A DNA stretch of 45,603 nucleotides from assembly GCA_017985935.1 (NCBI GenBank), contig JAGNWT010000029.1:1-45603 (forward strand). Direction: 5' to 3'. Below are positions 24,015-31,757 of the stretch, in pieces. How positions within the stretch are numbered: position 1 is the stretch's first letter; each line of letters starts with the position of its first letter. The notes under the pieces are model-generated. The model did not search any database, was not told the origin of the DNA, and saw only the letters and a list, made by a program, of their open reading frames with translations. A program made the position numbers and the translations under genes. This DNA is from Anaerolineales bacterium (GTDB lineage Bacteria > Chloroflexota > Anaerolineae > Anaerolineales > Villigracilaceae).

Positions 24015-25126
24015 AAATTGACTCCATCACCCTGCATCATATTTCCATGCCGCTTGTCTCGCCCTTCGAGACTTCCTTTGGGCGTGAGACAGACCGCGAA
24101 TGTATTTTGATCGTTGTCCGATCTGAAGGGCTGACAGGTTATGGCGAATGCGTAGCATCGCGTGACCCTGGTTATAACTATGAAACCACCGGCACTTCCA
24201 TGCATATCCTCAAGGATTTCATCATTCCTTTGCTGTTGGGGAAGGATGTTAAGGACGCCTTGGACTTTCAAGACCGGGTTTCCGGCATCCGTGGACATCA
24301 CCTGGCCAAGGCTGGGGTGGAAATGGCGCTTTGGGATCTGCTTGGCAAACGCGAGGGCAAGTCTTTGCGCGAACTGCTGGGCGGCGTGCGTGATAAGGTT
24401 GAGGTGGGGGTCTCGATCGGGATCCAGTCATCTGCTCAGAGCCTGGTGCAGACCGCCGCAGACTTTGTAAATAAAGGGTATGCGCGGGTGAAGATCAAGA
24501 TCAAACCGGGCAGAGATGTGGAAGACTCCGTGGCTGTTCGCAATGAATTTCCGAACCTGCGCCTGCAAGTGGATGCGAACTCGGCTTATTCGTTGAGCGA
24601 CATGCACATCCTGAAGCCGCTTGATAAATTGAATCTGTTGTTGATCGAACAACCCTTGTTCGAAGACGATATCTGGGATCATCACAAGATGCAGGAGCAA
24701 TTTGAGACCCCGATCTGTCTCGACGAAAGCATTGTCTCGCCGCGTCACGCCCGTTACGCGATCGAGATGAAAGCCTGCGGCGTGATCAATATCAAAGCGG
24801 GCAGACTTGGCGGTTTGAGTCAGGGCGTGATGGTGCATGACCTGTGTCTTGAAAATAAACTTCCTGTATGGTGCGGAGGTATGCTGGAGACCGGGGTGGG
24901 GCGAGCTTCGAACCTTGCGCTGGCATCCCTGCCGAATTTTGTTCTGCCGGCCGATGTTTCCGCTTCAGACCGTTATTACGCACGCGATATAACAAATGAA
25001 AGATTTGTGCTGAACGCGGATTCAACCATCGATGTGCCGCGTGGAGTTGGGCTTGGGGTAACGCTGGATGAAAAAGCCTTGAAGGATTTTTCGCTTGTCG
25101 AACTGTCCTTCGTTGCAGGTTCATGA
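24011..25126 (+). CDS. Enolase-superfamily enzyme, o-succinylbenzoate synthase / N-succinylamino acid racemase type
   Basis: 371 residues of the muconate lactonizing subgroup. Catalytic KxK is in ARVKIKIKPG, metal ligands are D in LQVDANSAY, E in LLIEQP and D in CLDES, and the second base Lys is in INIKAGRLGG. The C-terminal GGMLETGVGRASNLALASLPNF is characteristic of the OSBS/NSAR group, whose members either make o-succinylbenzoate in menaquinone synthesis or racemise N-succinyl amino acids. The sequence alone cannot decide between them, and no other men gene is in the window, so I give no symbol. It overlaps the zinc-ribbon gene by 4 bases. Confidence 0.9.
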   Translation: MKIDSITLHHISMPLVSPFETSFGRETDRECILIVVRSEGLTGYGECVASRDPGYNYETTGTSMHILKDFIIPLLLGKDVKDALDFQDRVSGIRGHHLAKAGVEMALWDLLGKREGKSLRELLGGVRDKVEVGVSIGIQSSAQSLVQTAADFVNKGYARVKIKIKPGRDVEDSVAVRNEFPNLRLQVDANSAYSLSDMHILKPLDKLNLLLIEQPLFEDDIWDHHKMQEQFETPICLDESIVSPRHARYAIEMKACGVINIKAGRLGGLSQGVMVHDLCLENKLPVWCGGMLETGVGRASNLALASLPNFVLPADVSASDRYYARDITNERFVLNADSTIDVPRGVGLGVTLDEKALKDFSLVELSFVAGS

Positions 25127-25174
25127 TTAAGAATTTTGTATTGAAGTTAAACTGAATCAGACAACTTTGATTTT

Positions 25175-25180
25175 TATAAT
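25175..25180 (+). promoter_or_regulatory. -10 box before the first CapA-like gene
   Basis: TATAAT, then 7 bases to ATG at 25188; no SD and no obvious -35. If used, the mRNA begins near the start codon, within the inverted repeat at 25178-25205. Confidence 0.6.
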
Positions 25181-25205
25181 ACGAAGTATGAATGTGCTTC
25201 GTATT
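25178..25205 (+). repeat. 9-bp perfect inverted repeat with the start codon in its loop
   Basis: AATACGAAG (25178-25186) and CTTCGTATT (25197-25205) are perfectly complementary, and the 10-base loop between them contains ATG at 25188. The left arm overlaps the TATAAT box. It could be an operator over the transcription start, or an RNA hairpin if transcription starts further upstream. Confidence 0.7.
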
Positions 25206-27017
25206 TTTAATTTCCGGCTTCCTTCAAATGGTAAATTAACTTCCATCACGCTTCGAGCGCGAGTTCTCACTCTGCGTGTGACAGGTATTCTGAGTCGTAA
25301 GGTGAAGCAGGTCACTTGTACTGCCATTACCATCCTATCTCTTGTTGCTTGCCAGCCTTCACTGTGGGGAGCGCCCCCGCCGCCGCCCACCATGGTCATG
25401 GCGACTTCTTCTTCTCTGTTCCAATTTCCAAATCCGCCCACGCTTGCGCCGACCATCACGCCCATGCCGCCGACCCCGGTTCCAACCCCGGTGGTATTGA
25501 ATGCGGCGCTGGTCTGGGCGAGCCCGGCGATTCCGCAGTTGCTGCAAGACAGAATTCAACAATGGGGTTTCCAAATTTTGGCAACCGATCGGGAATCGGC
25601 CAACTTATTCATTGACGTGGTCCTTCAACCTGGCGAAGGCGCGAATCATGTTTCAACCTGGACGTACGCGCTTGTTGCGCCATTCCCGACCCTGACAGAT
25701 AACGTCACCACTCAAGAGATTCTGTCTGCGTGGGGCGGCTCAGGGTTTGGACCGTTTGCCGGGGTACCGCTTCTCATGTCCGAATCTACGCTGGCGACTT
25801 TTTCCGCTCTTTGGGGCAAACCGGCTTTTGGTGTTGTGCAAACGGTCGCGGAAGATCAACTGCTCGAAGCCGCCTGGTCACAAATGCCTGCCTGGGCCAT
25901 AATCCCGTTTGAGAAGATCGAACCCAAATGGAAAGTGCTGACGGTGGACGGGCAATCGCCGATCCAGAAGAAGTATGACCCGCTCATTTATCCATTGATC
26001 GCCAAGTATCGGCTGATGTGCGTTTCGCAGTGTCAGGTTCCCAGCGAGATCCAACTTTCCTATCAAAATTATGACCCCGGCAAGCTCACAACTGTCATCA
26101 TGACCGGTGTCACCGCCCTTGTACGCGCCACAGCCAAGACCATGGACGTGAAAGGGATCCTGTACCCCGGCGAACTCCTGCGCGACACCCTGCGTGAAGC
26201 AGACGTTCTGCATATTAACAACGAGGTTCCATTCTATGGCGGCTGCCCCGAACCTGACCCAAATCAGGCAAGGCAGATCTTTTGCAGTGCGCCGCGTTAT
26301 ATGGAATTGCTGACCGATATCGGCACCGATGTGATCGAACTCTCCGGCGATCATTTTGCCGACTATCACGAAGAAGCCATGTACCAGACCCTGGAGATCT
26401 ATGAGCAATACAACATGCCTTATTATGGAGGCGGCTACAACATTGAGGATGGACGCAAGCCCCTGTTGATGGAAGTGAACGGCAACAAACTAATGTTCAT
26501 TGGCTGCAACTATAAAGACATCTACGCCAGCGCGCGGGAGGATATTCCGGGCTCGGTGAAATGTGACTTCGAGTATATGACCGGGCAGATCGCATACTAC
26601 CGTTCGCAAGGATATTTGCCGATCTCCTCCTTTCAATATCACGAGTTCGACTCGCCCGCCGCCCGTCCCCAACAAGTGATCGATTTTCGCCAAATGGCAG
26701 ATGCCGGCGCGGTGGTCGTCAGCGGTAGTCAGGCGCACGTGCCGCAGGTGATGGAGTTTTATCAGGATGCTTTCATTCACTATGGGCTGGGAAATCTGTT
26801 CTTTGACCAGATGGCCAAAAAAGGACCGGACTTCACCCAAAAGGAATTTCTTGACCGTCATGTGTTTTACGACGGCAAATACCTCGGAGTGGAGTTGATC
26901 ACAGCCTACCTCACCGACTACGCCCGCCCGCGGTACATGACCGAAGCCGAGCGGAACAGATTCCTCACTATGTACTTCGAAGAGAGCGGCTGGGGATTTA
27001 CCCAAGCCGGTCAGTAG
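25188..27017 (+). CDS. CapA-like lipoprotein with N-terminal binding-protein-like domain (copy 1)
   Basis: 609 residues from ATG 25188. A lipobox (LSLVAC) is followed by a Pro/Thr-rich linker, a domain of ~190 residues resembling a periplasmic binding protein half (ALVAPFPTLTDNVTTQEILSAWGG ... PLLMSESTLATFSALWG), and a C-terminal PGA_cap/CapA-type metallophosphatase-like domain (VTALVRATAKTMD, LREADVLHINNEVPF, PYYGGGYNIEDGRKPLLMEVNGNKLMFIGCN, VVSGSQAHVPQVMEF, HYGLGNLFFDQ). GTG at 25302 would give a compact signal peptide aligning with the paralogue's MKKTLIVIL start, so the true start is uncertain. Role at the cell surface, perhaps in polymer synthesis, is inferred. Confidence 0.82.
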   Translation: MNVLRIFNFRLPSNGKLTSITLRARVLTLRVTGILSRKVKQVTCTAITILSLVACQPSLWGAPPPPPTMVMATSSSLFQFPNPPTLAPTITPMPPTPVPTPVVLNAALVWASPAIPQLLQDRIQQWGFQILATDRESANLFIDVVLQPGEGANHVSTWTYALVAPFPTLTDNVTTQEILSAWGGSGFGPFAGVPLLMSESTLATFSALWGKPAFGVVQTVAEDQLLEAAWSQMPAWAIIPFEKIEPKWKVLTVDGQSPIQKKYDPLIYPLIAKYRLMCVSQCQVPSEIQLSYQNYDPGKLTTVIMTGVTALVRATAKTMDVKGILYPGELLRDTLREADVLHINNEVPFYGGCPEPDPNQARQIFCSAPRYMELLTDIGTDVIELSGDHFADYHEEAMYQTLEIYEQYNMPYYGGGYNIEDGRKPLLMEVNGNKLMFIGCNYKDIYASAREDIPGSVKCDFEYMTGQIAYYRSQGYLPISSFQYHEFDSPAARPQQVIDFRQMADAGAVVVSGSQAHVPQVMEFYQDAFIHYGLGNLFFDQMAKKGPDFTQKEFLDRHVFYDGKYLGVELITAYLTDYARPRYMTEAERNRFLTMYFEESGWGFTQAGQ

Positions 27018-27036
27018 ACAACAACTCATTCGATGC

Positions 27037-27076
27037 AAAATAAAATGGACGTCCACTACGTCCATTTTATTTTTTG
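27037..27076 (+). terminator. Terminator between the two CapA-like genes
   Basis: A perfect 15-bp stem (27037-27051 with 27059-27073, loop 7) continuing into a T run. The extended -10 of the next gene begins at once (27075). Confidence 0.92.
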
Positions 27077-27083
27077 GTAGAAT
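27075..27083 (+). promoter_or_regulatory. Extended -10 of the second CapA-like gene
   Basis: TGG plus TAGAAT (27078-27083), about 35 bases ahead of the ATG at 27119, abutting the preceding terminator's T tract. Confidence 0.6.
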
Positions 27084-27118
27084 GCACAGGTTATTTCTGC
27101 AACCATTGAGACCCGTAT

Positions 27119-28786
27119 ATGAAAAAAACTTTGATCGTCATACTATGCATCGCAATCCTGACAGCCTGCGTCCCTGCCCAACAGCCGACCCAGCCGGTTG
27201 TGATGCCTTCTCCAATTCCGCCCACGGCAACTCCCACCAGCACCCCCTCACTGCCTGATGCGTTGTGGATCAGCCCCGCGGTTCCTGAATCTTTGTCACA
27301 ATTGGCGCGCACCTGGGATATCCCCATCACCGAAGACCCGAACCTGGCCACTCAAAAGCTGGACATCTTTGACCCCGGCTCGCTGTGGATCTTTGCTCTT
27401 GTCGCGCCATTCCCAACGGTCATGGATGAGGTGACCTTTCAGGAGTTGTCAGCTGCCTGGCAGGGCGGTCAAACCGGACCGATGGGTGGGCGCGGCATCC
27501 TCATGGCAGAATCCACTCTGAGGGCGTTTGCTGCCGTTTGGGGCGAACCCGCTGCCGGGGCGGTGAGGGTCGCTTCGTCTGGCGAGTTATTGGACCGGGC
27601 GTGGAGCGAGTCCACGTGGGCGATCATCCCCTTTGAAGAGATCCAGCCCAAATGGAAGGTCTTGAGCATAGACGGTCAAAACCCGATCCACAAGGATTTT
27701 GTCGCCGATCCCTATCCGCTGAAAATAAAATTCGGTCTCTCTGACCTGTATTCATTTGCTTTGCCTCGCACGAACCGCGACGAGACCAAACTTGCCACCG
27801 TGGTGTTGACCGGCGTGACCGCCATGGTACGCGCCACAGCGTTGACGATGGAGTTGAAAGGCGTGACCTATCCCGGTTCGCTGGAATCCGGCGATTGGCT
27901 GCGTGAAGCAGATGTGGCGCACATCAGCAACGAAGTGACCTTCGACAAGACTTGTCCGTATCCGCGTTCCGGCTCCACCAGCCTCATCCTGTGTAGTGAC
28001 CCGAAATACATGGAGTTGCTTTTGAATGTCGGCACAGATATCGTGGAGATGTCCGGTGACCATTTGTTGGATCGCGGCGGCACAGCTTTGATAGACACCT
28101 TGAACATTTACAAGGAAAATAATATTCCATATTATGGCGGCGGCATGAATGCCGAGGATGCGCGCAAGCCGGTTCTGATGGAAGTGAACGGGAACAAGCT
28201 GGCGTTCATGGGCTGCAATGGAAAACCAGAGATCTTCCAAAAAGCCACTGACACCACCCCAGGCCCTGCCAAATGTGATTACGAGTTTTTTGATGAACAG
28301 ATCCGCGCATTGAAGTCGCAAGGCTACATGGTGATCTTCACCTTCCAGCACAATGAATGTTATTCGGGCAAGCCATGCTACCTGCACGATGAAGGTTTCC
28401 GCAGTGTTGCTGATTCCGGCGCGGTGGTGGTGAGCGGCAGTCAGGCGCACTTCCCGCACATCATGGAATTCCGTGGAGATTCTTTCCTGCATTACGGGCT
28501 GGGAAATCTGTTCTTTGACCAGATGTTATACAACGCGCCTGGCGGCCAGGTGATCGAAGGGACCCGCCGTGAGTTCATGGATCGTCATATCTTTTACGAT
28601 GGGCGATACCTTGGTGTGGAATTGTTGACCACGATGATGGAAGATTATTCCATTCCGCGCCCGATGATCAAGGAAGAGCGCGAGCCATTTTTGACCGAAT
28701 ACTTTACCCTGAGCGGATGGACACCCATCATCTCTCAGGTCGTCCCTGTGCCAACGCTGACACCCACTCCGATCGCCATCCCCTAA
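27119..28786 (+). CDS. CapA-like lipoprotein with N-terminal binding-protein-like domain (copy 2)
   Basis: 555 residues, a tandem paralogue of the preceding gene. Lipobox ILTAC (Cys at residue 17), Pro/Thr linker, binding-protein-like domain (ALVAPFPTVMDEVTFQELSAAW ... GILMAESTLRAFAAVWGEP), then the CapA-like domain (TGVTAMVRATALTMELKG, LREADVAHISNEVTF, IPYYGGGMNAEDARKPVLMEVNGNKLAFMGCN, VVSGSQAHFPHIMEF, HYGLGNLFFDQM). It ends in a Thr/Pro tail. The CapA His in the usual GHHPH motif is here in GSQAH, in both copies. It has its own promoter and terminator, so the copies can be regulated separately. Extracytoplasmic; reaction unknown. Confidence 0.87.
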   Translation: MKKTLIVILCIAILTACVPAQQPTQPVVMPSPIPPTATPTSTPSLPDALWISPAVPESLSQLARTWDIPITEDPNLATQKLDIFDPGSLWIFALVAPFPTVMDEVTFQELSAAWQGGQTGPMGGRGILMAESTLRAFAAVWGEPAAGAVRVASSGELLDRAWSESTWAIIPFEEIQPKWKVLSIDGQNPIHKDFVADPYPLKIKFGLSDLYSFALPRTNRDETKLATVVLTGVTAMVRATALTMELKGVTYPGSLESGDWLREADVAHISNEVTFDKTCPYPRSGSTSLILCSDPKYMELLLNVGTDIVEMSGDHLLDRGGTALIDTLNIYKENNIPYYGGGMNAEDARKPVLMEVNGNKLAFMGCNGKPEIFQKATDTTPGPAKCDYEFFDEQIRALKSQGYMVIFTFQHNECYSGKPCYLHDEGFRSVADSGAVVVSGSQAHFPHIMEFRGDSFLHYGLGNLFFDQMLYNAPGGQVIEGTRREFMDRHIFYDGRYLGVELLTTMMEDYSIPRPMIKEEREPFLTEYFTLSGWTPIISQVVPVPTLTPTPIAIP

Positions 28787-28788
28787 AC

Positions 28789-28822
28789 AAAAAATCCTCC
28801 GAACTCTCGGAGGATTTTTTTT
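28789..28822. terminator. Bidirectional terminator between CapA-like copy 2 and the fabL-like gene
   Basis: A 14-bp stem (28789-28802 with 28807-28820, loop ACTC) with A and T runs on the two sides; serves both converging genes. Confidence 0.93.
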
Positions 28823-28825
28823 ATT

Positions 28826-29605
28826 TCACTTTGAGATCGGCAGCGTGTAACCGCCGTCCACCACGATGGTCTGCCCGACGATCATCGAAGCGGCGGGCGA
28901 GCACAGGAAAGCCGTGACCTCTGCCACTTCTTCGGGTGTGATCAGCCTGCCCGCCGGTACCTGTGCGATAAATCCCTGCAGGATGTTTTCCTGCCCGCCC
29001 ATCGAAGCGAAGTGATTCAGCGCGTCGGTCTCCACGACGCCGGGTGACACCGCATTGACATTGATTCCCTTTGAGATCAACTCCACACCGAGGTAACGGG
29101 TGAGCGCTTCCAATGCCGCTTTACTTGCCCCGACCACCACATAATCGGGCAGGACTCTGGTGGAGCCCGGGCTCGAAATGCTGACGATCTTCCCGCCTCC
29201 GCGTTTTTCCATCAAGGCGGCGGCTCTCTGCGCCGAGAACAGCAATGCGCGCGCGTTGATGTTCATGGTCCAATCCCAGCCTTTGGGCTTTTGCTCCATT
29301 GCGGGGCGGTTGTAGCCAGAAGCCGCATTGTGGATGAGAATATCCAACCCGCCAAATTCCTGTTCCACTTCATCGAACATTCGGTTCAGGTCTTCGAGGT
29401 CGCCAACGTCCGCTTTGACAAGCAAGGCGCGCCTGCCAAGTTGCTCCACCTCGCGGGCGGTCTCTTCGGCGGGGGCGCGGTTGCGGAAGAAGTTGATCAC
29501 CACATCTGCACCTTGGCTTGCGAAATGCAGGGCGATGGCTTTTCCGATTCCCCGTCCCGAGCCGGTGACGAGGGCGATCTTGTTTTGAAAGGGGAGTGTT
29601 GTCAT
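28826..29605 (-). CDS. fabL: Enoyl-[acyl-carrier-protein] reductase, FabL type
   Basis: A 259-residue SDR protein. It reduces trans-2-enoyl-ACP in the last step of each fatty-acid elongation cycle. The Rossmann motif is TGSGRGIG (15-22). The stretch NAASGYNRPAMEQ, WDWTMNINARALLF and LMEKRGGGKIVSISS closely resembles Bacillus FabL, and the active site YVVVGASK has the Y-x6-K spacing of enoyl reductases instead of the Y-x3-K of ordinary SDRs. The N-terminal part binds NADPH. The weak GGTGA ahead of ATG and the 19-base gap after the DUF309 gene suggest cotranscription. It is unusual that no other fab gene is adjacent. Confidence 0.88.
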   Translation of the reverse strand: MTTLPFQNKIALVTGSGRGIGKAIALHFASQGADVVINFFRNRAPAEETAREVEQLGRRALLVKADVGDLEDLNRMFDEVEQEFGGLDILIHNAASGYNRPAMEQKPKGWDWTMNINARALLFSAQRAAALMEKRGGGKIVSISSPGSTRVLPDYVVVGASKAALEALTRYLGVELISKGINVNAVSPGVVETDALNHFASMGGQENILQGFIAQVPAGRLITPEEVAEVTAFLCSPAASMIVGQTIVVDGGYTLPISK

Positions 29606-29624
29606 TTTTATTCACCCATCTTAT

Positions 29625-30128
29625 TTAATCAAAATATAAATTCAAATCTGAACAGTCAAAGCGATTGCCGCAGTTGGGACAGGTCACCTTGCAGTTTTTT
29701 TCGTGCATCTGGTTGCCGCAGCGGTCGCAAGACCAAAAGCGCTTTTCGTTCCATACGATCTCTTTGAGCAGGGATGAGTCGAATTCGTTGATCTTTTCCC
29801 TGCCGAGTTTTTGCAATTCTTGAATGACGGTGTCGAGGTCGTTCCTGAGCTTCCCAACATGGACTCCCCGGCAGACCTCAGCCCACTCTCTGAGCCATTT
29901 CATGCTCCGCCCGTGGACCTTGACCGCGCCATTGTAATTTCCGCGTTGGATGTGCAGGTACACCACCGCCGCCTGAAGGATTCCCCGATACAACTCGCGG
30001 ATCGGTCCCTGCTCTTCGCGCCAGGCGTCTTCCAGCGCTTCGTGTGCTTCGAAGAACTGTTTGTCGTTAAAAAATTTCAAGCCTTCTATGGCTTGTGGGT
30101 GTAATAAGCCGTTACAGCCTTCTTCCAT
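29625..30128 (-). CDS. DUF309 protein with C-terminal zinc ribbon
   Basis: 167 residues. The N-terminal ~110 hold the DUF309 helical pattern (KFFNDKQFFEAHEALEDAWREEQGPIRELYRGILQAAVVYLHIQRGNYNGAVKVHGRSMKWL), whose function is not known. The C-terminal ~35 residues add a zinc ribbon: CDRCGN and CPNCGNRFDC. That ribbon is not a standard part of DUF309 and may be a lineage-specific fusion. It precedes the fabL-like gene on the same strand. Confidence 0.87.
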   Translation of the reverse strand: MEEGCNGLLHPQAIEGLKFFNDKQFFEAHEALEDAWREEQGPIRELYRGILQAAVVYLHIQRGNYNGAVKVHGRSMKWLREWAEVCRGVHVGKLRNDLDTVIQELQKLGREKINEFDSSLLKEIVWNEKRFWSCDRCGNQMHEKNCKVTCPNCGNRFDCSDLNLYFD

Positions 30129-30225
30129 AATAAAACTCTCTCTTCATGTTTACTGATAACTGATTGCTCTTTACTTTTTACTGTCAACAGGCTTTCGAGA
30201 GTATAACATGCGGCTTTGAGGCAGA

Positions 30226-30234
30226 TGGTAAAAT
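30226..30234 (+). promoter_or_regulatory. Extended -10 of the DUF4129-MoxR operon, leaderless type
   Basis: TGG plus TAAAAT (30229-30234), then 6 bases to ATG at 30241; no SD. Confidence 0.65.
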
Positions 30235-30240
30235 TCCTGC

Positions 30241-31146
30241 ATGGTCAAAAACCTGTGGAATGACAAGCGCGCGATCTTGCTTGTGTCTCTTATTGCATTG
30301 ATCTCACTGATCGTGCTTGCCAGCGCCATAAAAGGCACCGACTTCCGCCCGACCCAGCATTTCAGCCGTGAAGAGACTGAGATGGCACAGCGATCTCCGC
30401 TTGGGGAAATTGCGCAAGAGATCATGGAAGTTCCACTCGAGAAGCAGATCGCTTTTCTGGTGATGATCTTCCTCTTTGGTGTGCTGGTCGCATCCATGCT
30501 TTCACCGGAGATGAGAAAAAAACTTCTCAGGCAGTTATTCCGTTTATTCCTTTCGATCGTTCTCATCCTCTACCTGCTCAAGATCAAACCCGATATATTC
30601 GATGGCTTGCTGCCGTTCTTCGCATTGAATGCCAACGGACAAGCCACTCCTTCGCCTGAAGAGGCTGCGCCCCCGCTGCCTGTCTTTGAGCCACCCCAGG
30701 TTTCAGCGGGATTTTCCTTCATCGTCACGCTTGCACTCGTTTTGCTGGGCGCTCTCTTCTTTTGGAGACTCTCTCGTTGGTGGACCAGCCAGCGGGAAGT
30801 GCGAAGCGCGTCCCTGCCGTTGGATCGGATCGCAGAGGTGGCGCGGGCATCCCTGCGGGAACTGTCTTTAGGCAATGCGTCTGCCCATGAAGCGATCATC
30901 CAATGCTACGAGCGGATGAGCCATGTGGTGGACGAGCGGCGCGGACTCGCCCGCGACTCTGCCATGACTCCCTCTGAGTTTGCCTCACGCCTTGAAAAAG
31001 CAGGCTTGCCGCGTGGACCGGTCAACCGCCTGACGAAGTTATTCGAGTCCGTGCGTTACGGCGGGCGGAATTCCTCGCAAGCCGATGTCAGTGAGGCGAT
31101 CTCCTGCCTGACTTCGATCGTGGAATACTGCGGAGAGTCCGCATGA
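30241..31146 (+). CDS. DUF4129 membrane protein
   Basis: 301 residues with helices near residues 12-30, 70-88, 97-113 and 157-176, then a cytoplasmic DUF4129 domain (about 195-300): EVARASLRELSLGNASAHEAIIQCYERMSHVVDERRG followed by MTPSEFASRLEKAGLP and FESVRYGG. DUF4129 is found in MoxR operons, and these are thought to act in envelope maturation or chaperone-like assembly. It leads the five-gene operon and overlaps the next gene by 4 bases (ATGA). Confidence 0.88.
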   Translation: MVKNLWNDKRAILLVSLIALISLIVLASAIKGTDFRPTQHFSREETEMAQRSPLGEIAQEIMEVPLEKQIAFLVMIFLFGVLVASMLSPEMRKKLLRQLFRLFLSIVLILYLLKIKPDIFDGLLPFFALNANGQATPSPEEAAPPLPVFEPPQVSAGFSFIVTLALVLLGALFFWRLSRWWTSQREVRSASLPLDRIAEVARASLRELSLGNASAHEAIIQCYERMSHVVDERRGLARDSAMTPSEFASRLEKAGLPRGPVNRLTKLFESVRYGGRNSSQADVSEAISCLTSIVEYCGESA

Positions 31147-31757
31147 ACCGCAGAACGATTTTGCTCGGTGCGTTCTTAGCCCTGTTGGTGCTTGCTTATT
31201 TTCTGCGTGATGTGGTCAGCAAACTCATCATTCTGCCTTTGTTCTACCTGTGGTGGGTGATCCGTTTATATTATTCAATGTTCCCTCAGTTCGTGGTGTG
31301 GGCGATCCTGGTTGCTTTCGTTTTGTATTTTTCAGTGAAGAGCCTGATCCCCGAAGCGCGCCCGCGCCCCGTTGGGCGAATTCCGCTCAAGCCCGCCGAA
31401 GGGCAGATCAAGTCCCTCGTGAGCTGGCTGAATAAAACTCGCAGCGGCGGAAGTTATTACAAGTGGCTGGTCGCCAATCGGTTGGGAAAGACCGCGCGCG
31501 AGATCCTAAGTCAGCGCGGAGAGTATGACCTGAGTAAAAAGTTCGAGCCGTTGAACGGGCGTGATTGGAAGCCCTCACAGGAAGTTCGAGATTATCTCGA
31601 TGCCGGGTTGGGCAGTTCCTTCGCAGACTTTCCACAGTCACGCTGGTTTTGGGTCAAGCCGAAGCCCACGCCCCTGGACCTGGACCCCGTGCAGGTGATC
31701 GAATACCTTGAAGAAGAGATGGAGATTAGGCATGACAGAGATCGCAAAGGCATCTGA
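31143..31757 (+). CDS. Membrane protein of MoxR operon, unknown
   Basis: 204 residues with two or three hydrophobic segments in the first 65 residues and a soluble C-terminal part (KTAREILSQRGEYDLSKKFEPLNGRDWKPSQEVRDYLDAGL). I do not recognise a named domain. Overlap with both neighbours (4 bases upstream, 26 bases downstream with the MoxR gene) shows that it belongs to the operon. It may be a membrane partner of the MoxR ATPase. Confidence 0.8.
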   Translation: MNRRTILLGAFLALLVLAYFLRDVVSKLIILPLFYLWWVIRLYYSMFPQFVVWAILVAFVLYFSVKSLIPEARPRPVGRIPLKPAEGQIKSLVSWLNKTRSGGSYYKWLVANRLGKTAREILSQRGEYDLSKKFEPLNGRDWKPSQEVRDYLDAGLGSSFADFPQSRWFWVKPKPTPLDLDPVQVIEYLEEEMEIRHDRDRKGI

